Assembly: GCF_001766415.1 (NCBI RefSeq)
Contig: NZ_MKXO01000001.1
Coordinates: 310,001 to 374,000 of the forward strand
Length of the DNA stretch: 64,000 nt
Direction of reading: 5' to 3'
DNA from: Exiguobacterium aurantiacum
GTDB taxonomy: Bacteria > Bacillota > Bacilli > Exiguobacteriales > Exiguobacteriaceae
Notes under the pieces: generated by a model
What the model was told of the DNA's origin: nothing
The model's database searches: none
What the model saw: the letters and a program-made list of their open reading frames with translations, nothing else
Program-made: the position numbers and the translations under genes
Shown: positions 59,391-64,000 of the stretch, one piece after another
How positions within the stretch are numbered: the first letter of the stretch is position 1
Layout: the number at the start of each line of letters is the position of its first letter

Positions 59391-60602
59391 ATGGAGACGA
59401 TCAATTGGAAGAAGAAGATGGAGGAGCAGCTGAGGCGTAGCGGGTTTACGCTAGAGGTTGAGAATATGGCCAACATCGGAATGACGGAGATCCACGCGTC
59501 CTCGTCGCCGTTGATCTCTTATCCGCTCCGTATCCGGCTGTATGTGCGCATGGGCTGGCTCATGTGTACCGTCGATGCGACGACGGTCGACCGGAGCGAG
59601 GACCACCCGTTGTTCGAGCGGATGATCGCAGCGGTGTTCGAACGGATCGTCCGGCACCTCTACCACGCCTACGACCTCCACATCTTGACCTATATCGGGA
59701 ACACCGGCAACTATATCGCCCCGAAAGACTCGGATACGGGGGAGATCGTCCGATTGCTCGCCCAAATCTGGAACGACCGCTCGTACTTGCATCTCGAGAC
59801 GTATGAGGAGTTCCCGGCGCTATACGCGACACCGCCTTGGGCGCATCAGGCGTACGCCATCGAGAGCACGGACGACGAGTGGATCATCTACGCGGGGCGC
59901 AGCGGCCGTCAAGCGACCGACTACCGGGCCGACGGGGTCGAACTGCGCCCCCACCGTCTCGCCGAAGGGGACCTGTTCTTCCCGGTCGACCGGATCTCGA
60001 AACAGCACGGACCGTTGGCGCTCGCCGAATGGCTCCGGCTCGAGCGCAGGGAAGTCGAAGACTTCATGCTCGCGTTCATGCGAACGATCCGGAAGTTCGA
60101 CCCGTCGTTCGGGTTCGCCTGGGGCGGGACGGACACGTTCTTCCACGGCGTACCGGTCGAACCGTACGCCCAAGTGCTTCGGCTCGAGAGCGGGAAGCGC
60201 CGTTATCGGGTCATGAACAACTCGGCGAAGCGGCTGTTCGCGGTCGCCGACGACCCGGTCGTCTGTCTGAAAGAAGTCGAGCAGACGTTGCGCACGGTCC
60301 GTTTACCCGAGAACCGGGTCTCGGCCCTCGGACAGCTCGTCATGGGAGTGTGGCAGCAGTTCGAGTCCGATGAGTCGACCTATATTCAAGAAGTCGCTTA
60401 TCGCGGCATCTCCAAGTTTCAAATCGAAGAAAAGATCGGCCACGCGCTCGCGAACCAGAAACGGATCCGCTGGGTCGAGAAGGCAGACTCTCACCAGTCG
60501 ATCATCGAGTACGCCCACCTTCGGATCTCGTTCCCGAAACGTCCTCCCGGTATCGTCACAGTCGAACCGATCGAATCCACTTATGAAAGAGGTGCTCTAT
60601 GA
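59391..60602 (+). CDS. Hypothetical protein, first gene of a coupled pair
   Basis: A 403-residue soluble protein, no signal peptide or membrane segment. It is rich in aromatic and charged residues (YLHLETYEEFPALYATPPWA, PSFGFAWGGTDTFFHGVPVE). A YHAYDLHILTYIGNTGNYIA stretch and the C-terminal FQIEEKIGHALANQKRIRWV look globular. The start is uncertain: ATG 59391, GTG 59382 or ATG 59418. The GC content is somewhat higher than elsewhere, as in the whole 45-64 kb part. Overlaps the next gene (ATGA). No family recognised. Confidence 0.6.
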   Translation: METINWKKKMEEQLRRSGFTLEVENMANIGMTEIHASSSPLISYPLRIRLYVRMGWLMCTVDATTVDRSEDHPLFERMIAAVFERIVRHLYHAYDLHILTYIGNTGNYIAPKDSDTGEIVRLLAQIWNDRSYLHLETYEEFPALYATPPWAHQAYAIESTDDEWIIYAGRSGRQATDYRADGVELRPHRLAEGDLFFPVDRISKQHGPLALAEWLRLERREVEDFMLAFMRTIRKFDPSFGFAWGGTDTFFHGVPVEPYAQVLRLESGKRRYRVMNNSAKRLFAVADDPVVCLKEVEQTLRTVRLPENRVSALGQLVMGVWQQFESDESTYIQEVAYRGISKFQIEEKIGHALANQKRIRWVEKADSHQSIIEYAHLRISFPKRPPGIVTVEPIESTYERGAL

Positions 60603-61738
60603 GAATCGTCGATGCACGTGCCATGTCAATCAGCCACGAAGACTTGATCGCCGTCACCGAGTCGTCCGTGTACTACCGTGAGAAGACGGGGGAGACGAGC
60701 TTTTCCATCTTTCGGTACGATGAAGCGGATGGCACCATCACGCAAATCAATCGCCGCGTCTTCGAAGACTATGGCATATCAAAACTGTTCATCAGCGCCG
60801 ACCGTGTCTACTTTTTGAACGAAACCCCGGACCGGACCGGGGTCGTGAGCACGGAACTGATCGCGTTCGACTACCGTACAGGTGATGAAGAAGTGCTGAC
60901 GACGTTCGAGAAACGGGGCAACAGCACGTTATACTGGGTGCTCGCCGACCGTTACTTCCTCTTTTTGACGAGTTTCGAGGCGACGGACGAGGCGTGGCTG
61001 TTCGACGCCGAGACGTCTCGCGAAGAACGCATTCGTGACGAGCGGCTCGTCGGCCATGCCGGGCGCTTCCGTGAACTGTATTTGTTCACGACGGAGCTCG
61101 AAGGCGTGTCTTACATCGTATGTAACGCACGGTTGGACGAGTTTGATTACTATGACGCGCTCGAATCGGGACGCATCTCACCCGATGACCCGATCGACCA
61201 TTCCGAAGCGATTCTCATCTGTCCGCTCGACGAGGCGGTCGAGGCCGTTTGGTCGAAAGCGGACGAGATCCCGTTCGATGATTTGATCCGGTTGCAAGGG
61301 GAGGGGGACACGGTCCAGTATCTCGGGGAGCGTGACAAAAAACTCCGGTTTGCGGCGTTCATCGACGCAGCCAATGAGGAGACGGTGTACGAACTGGCGG
61401 CACCGGACGTCCTGCACGAGCTCGCCGTCGTCGACTGGGGTGCCTATGAGCCGATCGATTTCACGTATGACGACGTCAGTTCGACGATCTTCATCAAGGT
61501 CGAAGAATCGATGGAGCATACGGAGTTGATCGATGCGACGACCGGGGCGCGATTTTTGGACACGGCACCGTTCGAACGGGTGCTCGACGCGAACTACTTC
61601 ATCCACGAATCGGCCGATGGGCGCAACGGCGGGGTCAGCATCTTCAACTTGGAGGCGAACGAGCGACAGGCGTTCGAAGACGCTTATTATACGGTACTCG
61701 ACGAGACGATCGTCATCTTGTCGACGAAACAACTGTAA
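60599..61738 (+). CDS. Hypothetical beta-rich protein, second gene of a coupled pair
   Basis: A 379-residue acidic soluble protein with repeating strand-turn patterns (SVYYREKTGETSFSIFRYDE, DRVYFLNETPDRTG, NSTLYWVLADRYFLFLTSFE, GRFRELYLFTTELEGVSYIV), suggesting a beta-propeller-like fold. The ATG at 60599 overlaps the stop of the preceding gene and has AGAGGTG upstream, so the two are co-translated. No secretion signal. No family recognised. Confidence 0.6.
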   Translation: MRIVDARAMSISHEDLIAVTESSVYYREKTGETSFSIFRYDEADGTITQINRRVFEDYGISKLFISADRVYFLNETPDRTGVVSTELIAFDYRTGDEEVLTTFEKRGNSTLYWVLADRYFLFLTSFEATDEAWLFDAETSREERIRDERLVGHAGRFRELYLFTTELEGVSYIVCNARLDEFDYYDALESGRISPDDPIDHSEAILICPLDEAVEAVWSKADEIPFDDLIRLQGEGDTVQYLGERDKKLRFAAFIDAANEETVYELAAPDVLHELAVVDWGAYEPIDFTYDDVSSTIFIKVEESMEHTELIDATTGARFLDTAPFERVLDANYFIHESADGRNGGVSIFNLEANERQAFEDAYYTVLDETIVILSTKQL

Positions 61739-61775
61739 AAGCACGGCCCTCTACGAATCGAGGGCCGTGCTTTTA
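61736..61775. terminator. Bidirectional terminator
   Basis: AAAAGCACGGCCCTC / GAGGGCCGTGCTTTT stem with A/T flanks, between the unknown pair and the convergent recombinase gene. Confidence 0.9.
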
Positions 61776-61781
61776 CAGTAT

Positions 61782-61809
61782 GGTTTACATAACATATTAT
61801 CGTAAACCG
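61782..61809 (-). other. dif-like candidate recombination site overlapping the recombinase stop codon
   Basis: The minus strand has a GGTTTACGATAA arm, a 4-base centre TATG and an inverted TTATGTAAACC arm. The right arm matches the XerD-binding arm of B. subtilis dif (TTATGTAAACT, from memory) at 10 of 11 positions; the left arm is an inverted copy with one extra base. The TAA stop codon of the tyrosine recombinase gene (61799-61797) lies inside it. Confidence 0.5.
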
Positions 61810-62807
61810 GATAGCGCTTGTTTTTTCTTCTCGTCACCGATATGGGCATAGACTTGCGTCGTCGCCACCGACTCGTGACCGAGCAGTTGTTGGATCGTCA
61901 AGACGTCGACCCCGCTCATCGCCAACCGGGAAGCGAACGTGTGGCGAAGTTTGTGGGGCGTGACCTGCTTGTGGGTCAAGAACGGGAGATACGGTTTCAA
62001 CCGGTCGATATGTCCTTTGAGCAGGTGTTGCACCGTCCTGACCGAGATGCGTCTTCCTTTCTCGGAACGGAACAGCGGCCCGGTCCCGTCTTGACGATGG
62101 TCAAGCAGCAACGGCTCGAGCGGGGAGGCGAGCGGGATGACCCGCTCTTTGTTCCCCTTCCCGATGACGCGGATCGTCCCGGTCGCGAGGTCGATGTCGC
62201 TCCAGTCGAGCCCGACGAGTTCGGAGACGCGCATCCCGGTCAGTCCGAGCAGCTGGATGATCAGAAAATCACGGTCGCGGTTCCGTTCGTACCAGCTCGC
62301 CTCGCGATCGGACATGCCGACGTTGCTGCGGACGAGCGTCGAGAAGTCGAGCCACTCGTGTTCCGTCAAATAGACCGGGTTCCGTTTGGCGCGCTTTGGA
62401 CGCTCGACCGCTTGGAACGGGTTGTGTGACGCGATCCCGGACTCGATCAAGAAGTTGAACAACGACTGCATCGTCGACAACTTTCGGTTGATGACGCTCG
62501 GGGCGTTGTCGAGCTCGAGCGCGAGATAGGACGCGTAGGCATCCGCGCCCGCATAATCGAGTTCGACGAACGAGGCGAGGTCGACCGTGGTTGGGTCGAC
62601 CTCGGATGCGCTCGCGGCCTCGACCCACCGGAAGAAGTCGAAGAAATCGTATAAGTACCGCTGGGCGGTCTGTTCTGAATAGTGTTTCGCGGCCAGATGG
62701 TTCAAGAAACGTTGGATGAAGCCGGGCATGCGCTCGTATCCGTTCAGCTTGAAACGCTGCGTCGTGACACGTGCCGGCGCTTGCCCGAGCTGGCGGAATA
62801 TACTCAA
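61797..62807 (-). CDS. XerS/XerD-like tyrosine recombinase
   Basis: A 336-residue recombinase with an N-terminal SAM-like core-binding domain (about 30-125) and a catalytic domain. The active-site residues are R193 (GMRVSEL), K217, H285 and R288 (HKLRHT), H311 (GHES) and nucleophile Y320 (YAHI). The WYERNRDRDFLIIQLLGLTG block recalls XerS-type single recombinases. It could resolve chromosome dimers or serve an integrative element, but no element genes are near. AAGGAGAG precedes the TTG start. It lies 16 bases after the diguanylate cyclase gene, and a dif-like sequence overlaps its stop codon. Confidence 0.88.
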   Translation of the reverse strand: MSIFRQLGQAPARVTTQRFKLNGYERMPGFIQRFLNHLAAKHYSEQTAQRYLYDFFDFFRWVEAASASEVDPTTVDLASFVELDYAGADAYASYLALELDNAPSVINRKLSTMQSLFNFLIESGIASHNPFQAVERPKRAKRNPVYLTEHEWLDFSTLVRSNVGMSDREASWYERNRDRDFLIIQLLGLTGMRVSELVGLDWSDIDLATGTIRVIGKGNKERVIPLASPLEPLLLDHRQDGTGPLFRSEKGRRISVRTVQHLLKGHIDRLKPYLPFLTHKQVTPHKLRHTFASRLAMSGVDVLTIQQLLGHESVATTQVYAHIGDEKKKQALSGLR

Positions 62808-62823
62808 AAAATCTCTCCTTTTG

Positions 62824-63876
62824 TTAACTGATCGATGTGACGATCCGGTCCTTGCCGGCCTGTTTCCCTGCCCGGAGGCGGTCGTCTGCTTCTTTGACGA
62901 GTGTGTCGACGGCCTCTAATCCGTCGCGGCACGAGACGCCGAACGTCATCGTGACGCTGAGGCGACGCCCGTCATAGATCGTCTCGGTCGTCTTGATCCG
63001 TTCCCGGAGACAGTCGAGCGTCTGTGCGACCTCGTCTGCTGTCTGATTGCTCATGAACAGCAAGAACTCTTCTCCGCCCCAACGGACACAGATCCCGTCG
63101 GTCCGCTCGAGGGCGGCGGCGACTTGTTTGAGGACGAGGTCGCCACAATCATGGCCGTGGCGCTCGTTGAACGCTTTGAAGTGGTCGATATCGGCGAGTG
63201 CGACGGCATATGGGCGGCCGTCTGCGACCGCTTCTGCGATGGCTTGCTCGATTCGTTGATAGCCGGTCATCCGGTTATATAGCCCGGTCAATCCGTCCCG
63301 TGAAGCGAGGACGTTCAATCGTTCGTTCGACCGTTCTAACTCGGTCGTCACCTCGACGACCGAGTTCTCGAACACGAACGTCAGCCCGGCGATGAGTGCG
63401 ATCGTCGACAACAGACAAGTCAGCCCGATCACTTGCTCGATCATGGGGGCGAGCGGCTCTGTCCCGACCGTGACGTTCAAGTAGAGGAACCCGTAGATCG
63501 CCATCGCGAGCCCGGTCGACATGACGCGGACCAAGCGGCTGACGTTCGGCATGAAGAACACACCGTACGCCACCATGATGATGAAGTAATGGACGTTTGC
63601 GCCCCACCCGAGGACGATCGTCGAGATGATGGCGTTATAGACGACTTCGACGAACAGTCCGGTAAAGAATATCCGGTAGTACCGTTTATGTACGAAATAG
63701 AATGAGAGCGTGTAATAAAGAACGCTGAACACGTTCGACCAGGCGAGCACCGTGACGTCGAGCCGCCAAGACGTGATCAGGAACACGACATGGATGAGCC
63801 ATGCGAGCGCGTTCCCGTAAAAAGTGATGCGGTAATTATACAGTGTACCGCGACGTTCCTCATAGGCAGTCCCCAC
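62824..63876 (-). CDS. Membrane-bound diguanylate cyclase (GGDEF)
   Basis: A 350-residue protein. The N-terminal roughly 180 residues hold six hydrophobic segments. The GGDEF domain follows: RDGLTGLYNRMTGYQRIEQA, VALADIDHFKAFNERHGHDC, then active-site GGEEF in CVRWGGEEFLLF. It makes cyclic di-GMP. The usual inhibitory RxxD I-site is not intact (LERTDG with altered spacing), so product inhibition may be absent. The GTG start at 63876 lies behind GGAGGTG. It is probably co-transcribed with the recombinase gene. Confidence 0.9.
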   Translation of the reverse strand: MGTAYEERRGTLYNYRITFYGNALAWLIHVVFLITSWRLDVTVLAWSNVFSVLYYTLSFYFVHKRYYRIFFTGLFVEVVYNAIISTIVLGWGANVHYFIIMVAYGVFFMPNVSRLVRVMSTGLAMAIYGFLYLNVTVGTEPLAPMIEQVIGLTCLLSTIALIAGLTFVFENSVVEVTTELERSNERLNVLASRDGLTGLYNRMTGYQRIEQAIAEAVADGRPYAVALADIDHFKAFNERHGHDCGDLVLKQVAAALERTDGICVRWGGEEFLLFMSNQTADEVAQTLDCLRERIKTTETIYDGRRLSVTMTFGVSCRDGLEAVDTLVKEADDRLRAGKQAGKDRIVTSIS

Positions 63877-64000
63877 GTGAACACCTCCTCGTTCCAGTAT
63901 ACCGAAACTGTAAGGATTTGCCTACGCCTGTTCATGAATCAAGTCAATCGACTCTCTGTAAACGTTGATTTCAGGACGTTATAATTGCGTGAAATAGATA

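Noticed and set aside
1-64000. CRISPR arrays, tRNA or rRNA genes, prophage or transposase genes
   Set aside because: No regularly spaced direct repeats, no cloverleaf with a TTCGA-type loop that I could confirm, and no structural phage or transposase motifs were seen.

Overview
The window is bacterial chromosome from a low-to-moderate GC Bacillota (Bacillales) genome, most likely Exiguobacterium or a close relative. This rests on strong AGGAGG ribosome binding sites, SAM-I and TPP riboswitches, a class B RNase P RNA followed by a ypsC-type methyltransferase as in Bacillus, a Zur box and SigB-like promoters, and many proteins that read as Bacillus-type orthologues. The genus is an inference. 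I see no rRNA, tRNA, CRISPR array, prophage or insertion sequence. Genes lie on both strands in short operons separated by clear rho-independent terminators.

Region by region. 1-6.4 kb: a partial msrA behind a SAM riboswitch (minus strand), an amidase, rlmN, an SMP-30 family hydrolase, a structured intergenic repeat and a Zur-box controlled yciC. 6.4-9.8 kb: a TPP riboswitch and the thiamine-precursor ECF importer ykoFEDC. 9.8-13.4 kb: a DUF1643-like protein, a lytic transglycosylase, a CPBP protease and an alpha/beta hydrolase. 13.5-17.2 kb: a tandem hssR-hssS-hrtB-hrtA haem-sensing and efflux operon with an HssR-type direct repeat between hssS and hrtB. 17.3-24.5 kb: hypothetical genes, a subtilase, rnpB, ypsC and a secreted nuclease lipoprotein. 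24.5-35.7 kb: an oxidoreductase, an alanine/glycine symporter, a BrkB-like protein, putP, a D,D-carboxypeptidase, a FAD/Rieske oxidoreductase, an M32 carboxypeptidase and GDPD. 35.9-41.2 kb: a DUF4397 surface protein with its class F sortase, a MarR regulator, a RelA/SpoT-type alarmone synthetase, a SigB-type YflT stress protein and an SDR. 41.4-47.2 kb: glnA with an overlapping upstream small ORF, a POT peptide transporter, an MFS exporter behind a leader-peptide/attenuator region, and an AI-2E family permease. 47.2-52.4 kb: two consecutive SAM riboswitch units, mtnE plus a GldA-like dehydrogenase, then metQNI. 52.4-64 kb: an Spx-like protein, DUF302, two paralogous lipoproteins, a soluble PAS chemoreceptor, a YgjP-like metallopeptidase, a PatB-type lyase, a coupled pair of unknown genes, an XerS-like recombinase with a dif-like site at its 3' end, and a diguanylate cyclase.

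Three themes connect the genes. Sulfur and methionine: three SAM-I riboswitches control methionine import, methionine salvage and, unusually, methionine sulfoxide repair. Metal and haem homeostasis: yciC and HssRS/HrtBA. Stress and envelope: SigB-like promoters, Spx, an alarmone synthetase, a sortase pair, lytic enzymes and exporters. The least conventional signals are the attenuator in front of the MFS exporter, the dif-like inverted repeat overlapping the stop codon of the tyrosine recombinase, the SAM riboswitch on msrA, and the dehydrogenase coupled to mtnE.
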